Positions 1 through 8,122 are shown, numbered from the stretch's first letter. The stretch: 18,213 nucleotides of DNA from CAZXCQ01 sp964639275 (GCA_964639275.1 CAZXCQ010000117.1:1-18213), one strand, 5' to 3'. Made by a program: numbers and translations. Notes: a model not told the origin generated them from the letters alone.

Positions 1-372
1 GTGTTGGTTGTTGGGGGCGGTATTGCGGGAATGCAATCGGCCCTCGACCTGGCCAATTCCGGATATTATGTCTACCTGCTGGAGAGAAGTCCCTCCATAG
101 GAGGGGCCATGGCCCAACTGGACAAGACCTTTCCGACGAATGACTGCGCCATGTGAATCCTATCACCCAAACTGGTCGAGGTCGGCCGGCATTTGAATAT
201 CCAACTCATCACGTATGCGGATCTTGAATCCGTTAAAGGCCAGGCGGGAAATTTCAAGGTCAGGGTCAGAAAACGGGCACGAAGTGTGGATATGGACCGG
301 TGTACCGGATGCGGGAGCTGTATTGAAAACTGCCCTGTTACCCATCAGCCGCTCTCTGCCGTCAAAACATGA
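1..372 (+). CDS. hdrA: HdrA N-terminal half, selenoprotein, 5' partial
   Basis: Heterodisulfide reductase subunit A-type flavoprotein, an FAD/[4Fe-4S] protein that relays or bifurcates electrons in cytoplasmic Hdr complexes. Reading from base 1 gives the FAD dinucleotide-binding motif VVGGGIAGMQSALDLA (codons 3-18) and ERSPSIGGAMAQLDKTFPTN. Then comes DCAM, an in-frame TGA (codon 52, bases 154-156), and ILSPKLVE. The position after CAM is the Cys/Sec site of HdrA, so the TGA is read as selenocysteine. A [4Fe-4S] motif CxxCxxCxxxCP follows (C101, C104, C107, C111). The frame ends at TGA 370-372, right after this cluster, where a normal HdrA would continue for several hundred residues. The true start lies upstream; GTG at base 1 is probably internal. 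The missing C-terminal half seems to be inside the fusion gene at 3174-6407. It is 40 bp upstream of the NuoE-like gene, so probably the same operon. Confidence 0.85.
172..189 (+). promoter_or_regulatory. Candidate bacterial SECIS hairpin for the UGA at 154-156
   Basis: CTGGTC (172-177) can pair with GGCCGG (184-189) including two G-U pairs, giving a 6-bp stem with a 6-nt loop GAGGTC. The loop begins with G, 21 nt after the UGA. Bacterial SECIS elements are small hairpins inside the coding sequence just downstream of UGA, with a guanine at the start of the apical loop, so spacing and shape fit. The fold was made by eye. The protein context (HdrA Sec site) is the stronger evidence. Confidence 0.55.
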
Positions 373-412
373 TCAGGCACATCTGAAATTGAAGCCCTGA
401 AGGGATAACCAG

Positions 413-964
413 ATGAACGAAGAACGTGTGCCGGTTACCGGGCAACCGACCCAAGGGCACAGAAAGCCGGTGGAAGCGGCGGTAGCGGTTGACTGGCAAG
501 AGATCGAGAAGATCATCCAGAGATATGACGCGAATCCTGAGGCCCTGTTGATGATCATGCAGGATATCAGCGATATCCATAACTATGTGCCCCCCCAGGT
601 TGTCCCCTTCCTGGCAGAAGAGCTCGGGATCAAAGAAGGCCTTATCTACAGTGTCGCCACCTTTTACAAGACCATCAGCCTCGAGCCCCGGGGGAGATTT
701 GTCGTCAATGTCTGCACGGGCACGGCCTGCCATGTGCGGGGGGCAGAAAGGGTCATGGAGGCCCTGGAAGATAGACTCAAGATCAAGGCGGGGGAGACCA
801 CGGATGACCTTTCCTTCACCCTGGAGGCGGTCCGCTGTGTCGGGTGTTGTGCCTCGGGCCCGGTGGTTACGGTAAACCAGCAGACCCACGGCGGGCTTGA
901 TCGATCCGGTGCCATCAGACTGATCGAGGAATATGAAAAGGGCGTATCAGAAGAGCAGCGATAG
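413..964 (+). CDS. nuoE: NuoE-like [2Fe-2S] thioredoxin-fold subunit (NADH dehydrogenase/HndA type)
   Basis: 183-residue protein of the complex I 24-kDa/HndA family, which carries one [2Fe-2S] cluster and works beside a NuoF-type NADH-oxidising subunit. The N-terminal half has the usual helical part (YVPPQVVPFLAEELGI, ATFYKTISLEPRG). The cluster ligands follow the family pattern C-x4-C then C-x3-C: C101 and C106 in NVCTGTACHVRG, C142 and C146 in RCVGCCASGP. Length is slightly above the family norm because of about 25 extra N-terminal residues. The start ATG has a good ribosome-binding site, AAGGGA at 400-405. The stop is 5-20 bp before the NuoF-like gene, so the two are surely co-transcribed. 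With the HdrA neighbours it forms the NADH-input module of an Hdr-linked complex rather than respiratory complex I. Confidence 0.93.
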   Translation: MNEERVPVTGQPTQGHRKPVEAAVAVDWQEIEKIIQRYDANPEALLMIMQDISDIHNYVPPQVVPFLAEELGIKEGLIYSVATFYKTISLEPRGRFVVNVCTGTACHVRGAERVMEALEDRLKIKAGETTDDLSFTLEAVRCVGCCASGPVVTVNQQTHGGLDRSGAIRLIEEYEKGVSEEQR

Positions 965-984
965 TCAGGGTGTGTTTTAGGAAT

Positions 985-2838
985 ATGACCAGACTGGAAA
1001 ATCAAACGGCGCTAAAGCGCCTGAGAAACTCACTCCGGGAGCAGTTTGAGAAAGGCCGGAAGAAATTGATTTCACTCTGTTCGGGTTCAGGGTGCGGGGC
1101 CTATGGGACGGCAAAGGTCCATGAGGCCCTGGCGCAGGAACTGGCAAGGCAGGGGATGCAGGATGAGGTGGAAGTAAGGCTTACGGGCTGTCACGGGTTT
1201 TGCGAAAAGGGTCCGATAATGGTGCTCCACCCCGAAGGGATCTTTTATGCGCAGGTCAAGGAGAGGCATATCCCCGAGATCGTCGAAAGGACGATAAAAG
1301 GGGGAGAATTGGTGGGCGCATTGCTCTTTCGGGACCCCATCACCAAGGAGAAGATCATCCACGAAAGGGATATCCCCTTCTACAGCCTCCAGCAGCGGAT
1401 CATCTTTGGCAAAAACGGCATCATAGATCCCACCCGCCTGGAGGATTACATTGCGGTGGGTGGCTATCGGGCACTTGAAAAGGCCCTCTTTGACATGACC
1501 CCTGATGAGATCATAGCAGAGATAAAAGACTCGGGCCTGAGGGGGAGGGGAGGGGGGGGATTCCCCACGGGTCTCAAGTGGGAGTCATGCCGGCGACACA
1601 AAGGCACGAGATACGTCATCTGTAACGCGGATGAGGGTGACCCGGGGGCCTATATGGACCGAAGCCTCCTCGAGGGAAACCCCCACAGTATCATCGAGGG
1701 GATGATTATTGGCGCGGTTGCCATCGGGTCTCATGAGGGATTCGTCTATGTGCGTCACGAATATCCCCTGGCCGTCAAGAACCTCTCCATTGCCCTGGAT
1801 CGGGCAAGGGAGGCAGGGCTCCTGGGCAACGATATCCTGGGCTCGGGGTTTGATTTTGATGTCCGTATCAGCCGTGGCGGCGGGGCCTTTGTGTGTGGTG
1901 AGTCAACGGCGCTGATGGCCTCCCTCGAAGGCAGACCCGGAAGACCCAGGGCCAAATACATCCATACCGTGGAGAAGGGATTCCGCCAGGGCCCCTCAAA
2001 CCTGAATAATGTTGAGACCTGGGCCAATGTGCCGGTGATCATCAACAATGGGGCCGGCTGGTATTCCTCCATCGGCACCCATGGCAGCAAGGGGACCAAG
2101 ATATTCTCGCTGGTTGGAAAGGTGGTCAACACCGGTCTTGTGGAGGTCCCCATGGGCACGACCCTGCGGACCATTATCTTTGAGATCGGGGGCGGTATCC
2201 CAAAAAAGAAGAGATTTAAGGCGGTCCAGACCGGTGGTCCCTCGGGTGGCTGTATCCCGGAGCAGTTTCTGGATCTGGGGGTTGATTTTGACGAACTGGC
2301 CAAGGTGGGCTCCATCATGGGTTCGGGTGGGATGATCGTGATGGACCAGGATAACTGTATGGTGGATGTGGCCCGCTATTTTCTGGACTTCCTCAGAGAG
2401 GAATCCTGCGGTCAGTGTAACCCCTGCCGGGAGGGGATAAAACAGATGTTGGAGATCCTCAACCGCATCTGCCAGGGCAACGGACGGGAAGGGGATATCG
2501 ACCTCCTCGAGGAGCTGGGCGGGATGGTCCAGGAGTTTTCCCTGTGCGGGCTGGGGACCTCGGCCCCCAACCCGGTACTCACGACCATTCGCTATTTTCG
2601 GGATGAATACGAGACTCACATCAGGGACAAGAAGTGTCCTGCGGGCGTATGCAGGCCCCTTTTTCATTATCGGATCGACGATGGGGCCTGCACCGGGTGC
2701 CGGCTTTGTGCCCTCAGGTGTCCGCAGGAGGCCATAACCGGCCAAAAAAAGAAACCGCACCACCTGGACCAGGAAAAATGCATCAAATGCGGAATCTGCT
2801 ACGATGCCTGTAAGTTTGCAGCGGTCCTTATCGAGTGA
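985..2838 (+). CDS. nuoF: NuoF-like NADH:acceptor oxidoreductase subunit with extra ferredoxin domain
   Basis: 617-residue NADH/FMN-binding subunit of the NuoF/HndC/HydB type. In order: a thioredoxin-like [2Fe-2S] domain (C32, C37, C69, C73); the FMN/NADH core with GLRGRGGGGFPTGLKW (184-199) and CNADEGDPGAYMDRSLLEGN (213-232); an SLBB region; the N3-type [4Fe-4S] motif SCGQCNPC (C475, C478, C481, with a fourth Cys in FSLCGLGT); and a C-terminal two-cluster ferredoxin domain starting at C569. This layout is that of soluble bifurcating hydrogenases and NADH-linked Hdr complexes, not of complex I NuoF, which lacks the ferredoxin tail. ATG 985 was preferred; an in-frame GTG at 970 would add five residues, and neither has a perfect ribosome site. 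The 3' end abuts the palindromic element at 2842. It probably oxidises NADH and passes electrons to the HdrA proteins. Confidence 0.93.
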   Translation: MTRLENQTALKRLRNSLREQFEKGRKKLISLCSGSGCGAYGTAKVHEALAQELARQGMQDEVEVRLTGCHGFCEKGPIMVLHPEGIFYAQVKERHIPEIVERTIKGGELVGALLFRDPITKEKIIHERDIPFYSLQQRIIFGKNGIIDPTRLEDYIAVGGYRALEKALFDMTPDEIIAEIKDSGLRGRGGGGFPTGLKWESCRRHKGTRYVICNADEGDPGAYMDRSLLEGNPHSIIEGMIIGAVAIGSHEGFVYVRHEYPLAVKNLSIALDRAREAGLLGNDILGSGFDFDVRISRGGGAFVCGESTALMASLEGRPGRPRAKYIHTVEKGFRQGPSNLNNVETWANVPVIINNGAGWYSSIGTHGSKGTKIFSLVGKVVNTGLVEVPMGTTLRTIIFEIGGGIPKKKRFKAVQTGGPSGGCIPEQFLDLGVDFDELAKVGSIMGSGGMIVMDQDNCMVDVARYFLDFLREESCGQCNPCREGIKQMLEILNRICQGNGREGDIDLLEELGGMVQEFSLCGLGTSAPNPVLTTIRYFRDEYETHIRDKKCPAGVCRPLFHYRIDDGACTGCRLCALRCPQEAITGQKKKPHHLDQEKCIKCGICYDACKFAAVLIE

Positions 2839-2841
2839 TGG

Positions 2842-3127
2842 TAACAATTTAGCTTTTTTCAAAATTGGCTCTTGGAGAAGCCAAGGGGGGTTCCGTTTTG
2901 AAGGGTGTATCGCTGCCTGAGACCGTTAGAGAGCGTTGAGAAATCACGGAGATCGACGTTCCCAAAAACCATAAGACTTTCCCGGAAGTACTGCTCCCTA
3001 TTTCTTCCTATGGCGCGTGATTTCTTTACGCTCTCTTACGGGCGAGTTATACACCCTTCAAAATGGAATCCCCTTTGGCCGGATTTCAAAGGTCTAAGGT
3101 GTTACCAATTTTGAAGAAAGCTAATAT
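2842..3127 (+). mobile_element. MITE-like palindromic element between nuoF and the hdrA fusion
   Basis: A 286-bp imperfect palindrome without coding content. Three pairs of arms fold on each other: 2845-2868 with 3105-3129 (about 24 bp, two differences plus one gap), 2880-2910 with 3049-3079 (31 bp, three mismatches) and 2928-2948 with 3016-3036 (21 bp, two mismatches). About 65 bp remain as a loop. It is flanked by TGATGG on both sides (2836-2841 and 3128-3133), as expected of a target-site duplication; the left copy includes the stop codon of the NuoF-like gene. Removing the element and one TGATGG would bring the next start codon to about 43 bp from that stop, a normal operon spacing. Subterminal arms read caatttagc...caaaattgg. 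No transposase is present, so this would be a non-autonomous element. A structured regulatory RNA is the alternative. Confidence 0.65.
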
Positions 3128-3173
3128 TGATGGGAATGATAGAGTTTTTACAAGGCCATCAAGGATAGCACCC

Positions 3174-6100
3174 ATGATTACTTTTAAGCTCAACGGCAGA
3201 GAGGTTCAAGGAGAGGCCGGGGAGTATCTCCTTCGGGTTGCCAGGAGATACGATGTGGAGATCCCGACCCTCTGCCACCATGAGGCCCTGGAGCCTGCCG
3301 GTATGTGCCGGCTGTGTACAGTTGAGCTTTTTGACGGGAAAAGGCGCCGTCTTGTGACCGCCTGCAACTACCCCATATGGGAAGGCATGGAGGTCTTTAC
3401 CGATTCCGAGACGGTCCACCGGGGCCGCAGGCTCATCGTTGAATTGCTCCTGGCCCGCTGCCCGGAGGTCCCTGTAATCAAGGATCTGGCGGCGAAATAT
3501 GATATCGAGAGACCCCGCTTCCCCACGGAGGCCGATGATTGCATCCTGTGCGGGCTCTGTGTGCGGATGTGCGAAAGGATGGGGGCCGGTGCCATCAATC
3601 TTGTGGGGAGGGGGCTGGATCTCAAGGTGGATACCCCGTTTCATTGCCAGACCGATCTCTGTATGACCTGCGGGGCCTGCGCCTCGGTATGTCCCACCGG
3701 ACATATCAGGCTCGAAAAGATCAGCAGCCATGCCGCTGCGGCCATCCCATCCGAGTATGACATGGGCCTTGTGGGTCGAAAGCCCATATATGTCCCGTAC
3801 GCCCAGGCCATACCCAATACCCCCGCCATCGACCGGGGCAAGTGTATTCACTTTAGGACCGGGGGGTGCAAGATATGCACAGAGTTCTGCGGTGTGGGGG
3901 CCATTAACCACTCCCAGGCCGATGAGACCATAGAGTTGAACGTGGGCGCTATTATCCTGGCCCCCGGTTTTGAGGCCTTTGACCCCTCCGGTTTGGAGGC
4001 ATACGGCTACAACAAGAGCCCGGATATCCTCACCTCCATGGAGTTTGAAAGGATCCTCTCTGCCTCGGGTCCCACACAGGGCCATCTCCTCCGGCCATCG
4101 GACGGAAAGGCGCCCAAAAAGATCGCATGGCTCCAGTGCGTCGGATCGCGGGACCTCCACGGTTGTGACAACGGATACTGCTCGTCGGTGTGCTGCATGT
4201 ACGCCATAAAGGAGGCGGTGATCGCAAAGGAGCATGCTGAGGGCGCGCTTGACTGTGCCATCTTTTTTATGGATATGCGGACCCATGGAAAGGACTTTGA
4301 GAGATACTACCAGGAGGCGCACGAGAGACACGGGGTCCGGTTTATTCGCTCCAGAATCCCCGCGATTGAATGCCTGGATCAGAGTGGTGACCTGCTGCTT
4401 CCTTACGTGAGAGAAGATGGGAAGGTCGTTGAGGAGACCTTTGACATGGTCGTCCTCTCGGTAGGGCTTGAGACATCGACCAAAACCAGAGAACTGGCAG
4501 AAAAGCTTGGCATCGATCTCTCAGAGGGGCGGTTCTGCGGGACCCGCTCCTTCGATCCGGTCAGTACCGCGAGACAAGGCATCTACGTCTGCGGCACCTT
4601 TCAAGGGCCAAAGGATATCCCCCAGTCGGTCATTGAGGCCAGCGCTGCGGCCGCAGAGGCCGGGGCGCTTCTGAGTGGTGCCAGAGATACCCTGACCCGG
4701 TCAGCAGAGACCCCAAAAGAGATTGACATCAGGGGCGAGAGGCCCCGGATCGGTGTCTTTGTCTGCCAGTGCGGGATAAATATCGGCGGCGTGATCGATG
4801 TTGCCGCGGTCCGGGAATATGCCGCAACGCTTCCCTATGTGGAATATGTCACGGACAATCTCTATACCTGCTCGCAGGATACCCAGGAGACCATCACCCG
4901 GGTGATTAGGGAGCAAGGTCTAAACCGGATTGTGGTCGCGGCCTGCACCCCAAAGACCCATGAACCCCTCTTCCAGGAGACACTGGTGAACGCGGGTCTC
5001 AACCGCTATCTCTTTGAGATGACCAATATCCGAAACCAGGACTCCTGGGTCCACCGGGACGACCCCCCGATGGCCACGCAAAAGGCCAGAGACCTGGTCC
5101 GTATGGCGGTCGCCAAGGTGGCATTGATGGAGCCCCTTGAGGAGGCCGAGCTGGAGATAGACCAGAAGGCCCTGGTTGTGGGAGGGGGGATCTCCGGGAT
5201 GGTGGCTGCCAGGACGCTTTCGTCACAGGGCTACGAGGTCTCGCTTGTGGAGCGGTCATCCGCCCTGGGGGGCCAGGCCCTCGGTCTTTTCAGGACCTGG
5301 AAGGGAGAGGATGTCCGGGCGCACCTCAAAGACCTGATCGGGTCGGTTGAATCAGACCCCAACATCCACATATACCGGGATACCGAGCTGAGGCAGGTGG
5401 AGGGTTTTGTGGGGAACTTCCGAACCACCCTGGAATCATGTGGCAAAGCGGTGGTGGTTGAGCACGGGGTCGCGATCCTTGCCACGGGCGCAGAGGAGGT
5501 GAGACCCGGTGAATACCACTATGGGAGGGACCCCCGGGTCCTGACCCACCTGGAGCTGGACCGGAAATTTGTGGAAAACGATCCCTCGTTGAGAGATCTC
5601 AAGACCGCGGTCTTTATCCAGTGTGTGGGTTCACGGGAACCTCAAAGACCCTATTGCTCCAGGGTCTGCTGTACCCACGCGATTGAAAGCGCGCTTTATC
5701 TAAAAGAGATCAATCCCAGGATGAATGTATACATCCTCTATCGGGATATCCGCACCTATGGCGAACGGGAATACCTCTATCGAAAGGCCCGCCTGGCCGG
5801 CATCCTGTTTATCCGGTTTTCCAGGGATCAGAAGCCCCGCGTAACCCCCCTCTCAGACGCGCTGAGGATAGAAGTGCTCGATGAAGCGCTGGGCGAAAAG
5901 GTCCTATTAAAGACCGACCTCCTGGCTCTGGCCACTGCCATTACCCCCTATAAGGATGAGAGGCTGGCACAGTTCTTTAAGGTCCCCATAAACGCGGATG
6001 GATTCTTTGTGGAGGCCCACGCCAAGCTCGGCCCCTCAGAGTTTGCAACCGACGGTGTGTTTTTGTGCGGTATGGCCCACTACCCCAAACCCATCGATGA

Positions 6101-6407
6101 ATCGGTGGCCCAGGCCCTGGCCGCCTCGTCACGGGCCATTACCCTGCTCGCCCGGAAGACGATCCGGATGAGCGGCAACGTGGCCCGGGTTACCCCCGCC
6201 CTCTGTAGCGGCTGCGGGATATGCGCGGATCTCTGCCCCTATTCGGCCCCTTCAATCATGGAAGAAGAACCCTTTGAGGGGAGGGCCGAGATAAACCCGG
6301 TGCTCTGCAAGGGGTGCGGACTGTGCGTTGCCTCCTGCCGGTCAGGGGCCATCAATCTCAGGGGCTTTGGTGAAGACCAGATCATGGCCATGATCAATGA
6401 GACGTGA
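3174..6407 (+). CDS. hdrA: NuoG-like / HdrA C-half / HdrA fusion, multi-cluster iron-sulfur flavoprotein
   Basis: 1077-residue cytoplasmic electron-transfer protein. Domains in order: a plant-type [2Fe-2S] domain like the NuoG N-terminus (C34, C45, C48, C64); two [4Fe-4S] motifs (C123-C133 and C163-C173); the C-terminal half of a HdrA beginning near SEYDMGLVGRKPIYVPYAQA, with C224-x7-C232xxC235xxxC239 and the HdrA Cys-rich segment LQCVGSRDLHGC...YCSSVCCMYAIKEA; then a second HdrA from about residue 520 (VFVCQCGINIGGVIDV), with its own FAD motif ALVVGGGISGM (666-676); and a terminal two-cluster ferredoxin (C1011-C1021, C1045-C1055). The His-Cys cluster normally between the NuoG 2Fe-2S and 4Fe-4S parts is absent. 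ATG 3174 has AAGGA at 3161-3165 and starts exactly at the conserved 2Fe-2S domain; an in-frame upstream ATG at 3063 lies inside the palindromic element and is rejected. The protein likely completes the split HdrA made by the first gene. Confidence 0.92.
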   Translation: MITFKLNGREVQGEAGEYLLRVARRYDVEIPTLCHHEALEPAGMCRLCTVELFDGKRRRLVTACNYPIWEGMEVFTDSETVHRGRRLIVELLLARCPEVPVIKDLAAKYDIERPRFPTEADDCILCGLCVRMCERMGAGAINLVGRGLDLKVDTPFHCQTDLCMTCGACASVCPTGHIRLEKISSHAAAAIPSEYDMGLVGRKPIYVPYAQAIPNTPAIDRGKCIHFRTGGCKICTEFCGVGAINHSQADETIELNVGAIILAPGFEAFDPSGLEAYGYNKSPDILTSMEFERILSASGPTQGHLLRPSDGKAPKKIAWLQCVGSRDLHGCDNGYCSSVCCMYAIKEAVIAKEHAEGALDCAIFFMDMRTHGKDFERYYQEAHERHGVRFIRSRIPAIECLDQSGDLLLPYVREDGKVVEETFDMVVLSVGLETSTKTRELAEKLGIDLSEGRFCGTRSFDPVSTARQGIYVCGTFQGPKDIPQSVIEASAAAAEAGALLSGARDTLTRSAETPKEIDIRGERPRIGVFVCQCGINIGGVIDVAAVREYAATLPYVEYVTDNLYTCSQDTQETITRVIREQGLNRIVVAACTPKTHEPLFQETLVNAGLNRYLFEMTNIRNQDSWVHRDDPPMATQKARDLVRMAVAKVALMEPLEEAELEIDQKALVVGGGISGMVAARTLSSQGYEVSLVERSSALGGQALGLFRTWKGEDVRAHLKDLIGSVESDPNIHIYRDTELRQVEGFVGNFRTTLESCGKAVVVEHGVAILATGAEEVRPGEYHYGRDPRVLTHLELDRKFVENDPSLRDLKTAVFIQCVGSREPQRPYCSRVCCTHAIESALYLKEINPRMNVYILYRDIRTYGEREYLYRKARLAGILFIRFSRDQKPRVTPLSDALRIEVLDEALGEKVLLKTDLLALATAITPYKDERLAQFFKVPINADGFFVEAHAKLGPSEFATDGVFLCGMAHYPKPIDESVAQALAASSRAITLLARKTIRMSGNVARVTPALCSGCGICADLCPYSAPSIMEEEPFEGRAEINPVLCKGCGLCVASCRSGAINLRGFGEDQIMAMINET

Positions 6408-6511
6408 CCCCGGCCCTGTATAAATCTCCTTCACCTTATCCCGAAACCCATATGGTTACATTTTTGGTATTTCCTTGAAAATCCTCACTTGACATTCCGA
6501 TTTTCAATGAT
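6169..6511 (+). repeat. Direct repeat A, copy 1 (3' end of the hdrA fusion plus downstream spacer)
   Basis: Bases 6169-6511 recur in the same orientation at 14699-15042. The coding part (6169-6407) differs by roughly nine substitutions by eye, and the spacer 6408-6511 matches 14939-15042 with more changes. Homology breaks sharply after TTTTCAATGAT: copy 1 continues into the -10 box and the ATPase gene, copy 2 into unrelated sequence. A further 5' fragment, 5825-5891, also recurs at 14633-14699. Confidence 0.9.
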
Positions 6512-6516
6512 AGAAT
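6489..6516 (+). promoter_or_regulatory. Promoter of the first AAA/DUF4143 gene, predicted leaderless
   Basis: TTGACA (6489-6494) and TAGAAT (6511-6516) are separated by 16 bp. Transcription would start about seven bases after the -10 box, which is the A of ATG 6523, so the mRNA would have almost no 5' leader; there is no Shine-Dalgarno site. The -35 half belongs to the repeated sequence, whereas the -10 box begins at the last base of the homology. Confidence 0.6.
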
Positions 6517-6522
6517 AGGGCT

Positions 6523-7671
6523 ATGATTCCACGACCTCATGCGCTTTACCGCATCGTTAGCGTCCTCCGCGTTCATCCCATAGCGGCCCTTCTGGGTCCA
6601 CGCCAGTGTGGTAAGACCACACTCGCAAGGATGATCGCCGACCGCGAGCCATGCACCTATTTCGACCTTGAGAACCCTATTGACATCCGCCGTCTGTCCG
6701 CCCCCATGACGGCGCTGGAAGAACTTACTGGCCTGGTGATAATCGACGAAGTTCAAAGACGCCCCGACCTGTTCGAACTGTTGAGGGTCCTGGTTGATCG
6801 ACCTCAGAACCCGGTCCGATTTTTTCTCCTGGGATCTGCTTCCCCACAGTTGGTTAAGGGTGTATCCGAGTCGCTCGCCGGACGTCTTGGATTTATCGAT
6901 CTCTCGGGCTTTGATCTCCGGGAGGTAGGCCTTGAGAATCGCCTCCCCCTTTGGATTCGAGGGGGATTTCCGAGGTCTTTCCTGGCACAAGACGATGCTG
7001 CCAGCATGGTATGGCGCCAACACTTCATCCGCACATTTCTCGAACGGGACATCCCTCAGCTCGGTATCACGATTCCTTCAGAAACCCTTCGGCGTTTCTG
7101 GACCATGGTTGCACACTACCATGGCCAGGTATGGAACGCTGCCCAGTTGGCAAGATCGCTAGGCACCTCGGAGAACACGGCTCGCAGGTATCTCGATATT
7201 CTTGCAGGCGCTTACATGGTTAGAGTTCTTCCTCCCTGGTTCGAAAATGTCCGCAAACGGCAGGTCAAGGCTCCCAAAATTTATATCCGCGACAGCGGCC
7301 TTTTTCACGCGCTGCTACAGTTGCCCACCCTGGTAGATCTCCAGGGGCATCCCAAGCTTGGCGCGTCGTGGGAGGGTTTTGCCGTCGAGCACTTCATCGA
7401 AACGCTTGAAACCCGGGATGTCTACTACTGGGCAACACATGCCGGGGCCGAGCTGGATCTGTTCGTAATGGCCAGGGGAAAGCGTTACGGATTTGAGTTT
7501 AAATACGCGGACGCTCCAGACCGCAGCCGCTCTATGCGCGTCGCCATTCAAGACCTGCATCTGGAACACCTATGGGTAGTCTATCCGGGACATCAGGAAT
7601 ACAAGCTTGATGACAAGATCACTGTCATTTCCATAGATACCCTTACGCATCTCTCTGACCTCCTCAGGTAA
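6523..7671 (+). CDS. AAA ATPase with C-terminal DUF4143 nuclease-like domain
   Basis: 382-residue protein of the common AAA_14 + DUF4143 family, found scattered in bacterial and archaeal genomes and often in variable regions; the cellular role is unknown. Walker A is GPRQCGKTT (25-33) and Walker B LVIIDEVQ (71-78); a sensor-like LLGSASP follows at 103-109. The middle carries a helical, winged-helix-like segment (WNAAQLARSLGTSENTARRYLDIL). The C-terminal part has a PD-(D/E)XK-like pattern: E310, D312 in AELDLFV, then E325 and K327 in FEFKYAD. The gene stands alone with its own promoter. It is present in this copy of the repeated region but absent from the second copy around 15042, so it was either inserted here or lost there. 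It is only about 39% identical-looking to the second ATPase at 13313-14464 in the motif regions (judged by eye), so the two are not recent duplicates. Confidence 0.9.
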   Translation: MIPRPHALYRIVSVLRVHPIAALLGPRQCGKTTLARMIADREPCTYFDLENPIDIRRLSAPMTALEELTGLVIIDEVQRRPDLFELLRVLVDRPQNPVRFFLLGSASPQLVKGVSESLAGRLGFIDLSGFDLREVGLENRLPLWIRGGFPRSFLAQDDAASMVWRQHFIRTFLERDIPQLGITIPSETLRRFWTMVAHYHGQVWNAAQLARSLGTSENTARRYLDILAGAYMVRVLPPWFENVRKRQVKAPKIYIRDSGLFHALLQLPTLVDLQGHPKLGASWEGFAVEHFIETLETRDVYYWATHAGAELDLFVMARGKRYGFEFKYADAPDRSRSMRVAIQDLHLEHLWVVYPGHQEYKLDDKITVISIDTLTHLSDLLR

Positions 7672-7827
7672 ATTGACGTCTCGGAATTTCTACAACTACT
7701 TGTAATCATATAAACCCAACACTCCGGTGTTCCAACATTCCATCATCCCAAACTGGCTCTCCTGAATAACCGATGGGATGACTTGGCCCAACCTTATACC
7801 GGATACCCCCCAGTCCCTCGAATTTCC

Positions 7828-7855
7828 TTGACTTTTTCTTAATTTTCAATATGAT
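7828..7855 (+). promoter_or_regulatory. Conserved promoter at the 5' end of leader copy 1
   Basis: TTGACT (7828-7833), a 16-bp spacer and TATGAT (7850-7855). The same two boxes and the same spacing are kept in the second leader copy (15149-15176) even though the surrounding bases have changed. It would produce a transcript through the leader towards the cassette array. Confidence 0.5.
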
Positions 7856-8122
7856 TTCCCATTATCGAACGGGCAACCCCGCCTTTCGCGGGATCTGCGT
7901 TTCACTCCGACCAGCAACGAGGAACTTTTTCTTTAACAATCAACAATTTTACTCCGTTCAATTCCGAAGGACAGCGATGTTTACCCCGTAGGTCCGGAAG
8001 ATCGTACTGGGGCGTATTTAAGCGGGGCAACAATCGTAACCCTCTCAACTCTGAACCCTGAACCTTTGAACCTCTCTATGAGAGTTCTTCCATGGACAAA
8101 CCCCTCAAAATGGGCCCACCCA

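Noticed and set aside
154..156. TGA as a nonsense mutation making the first gene a pseudogene
   Set aside because: Conservation continues unbroken after it, it falls on the known HdrA Sec position, and a SECIS-like hairpin follows at the right distance.
370..372. Second in-frame TGA as another selenocysteine
   Set aside because: Reading through gives only 11 more residues before TAA 406, with no HdrA similarity.
1996..2862. 288-residue frame antisense to the NuoF-like gene
   Set aside because: It overlaps a protein with many family motifs, has no motifs itself, and is a by-product of the GC-biased third positions of the real gene.
3063..3173. Upstream ATG 3063 as start of the hdrA fusion
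   Set aside because: It lies in the right arm of the palindromic element; the conserved domain begins at ATG 3174, which has AAGGA in front of it.
3159..4331. 390-residue frame antisense to the hdrA fusion
   Set aside because: Same reason: it covers conserved cysteine motifs of the + strand gene and has no recognisable feature.
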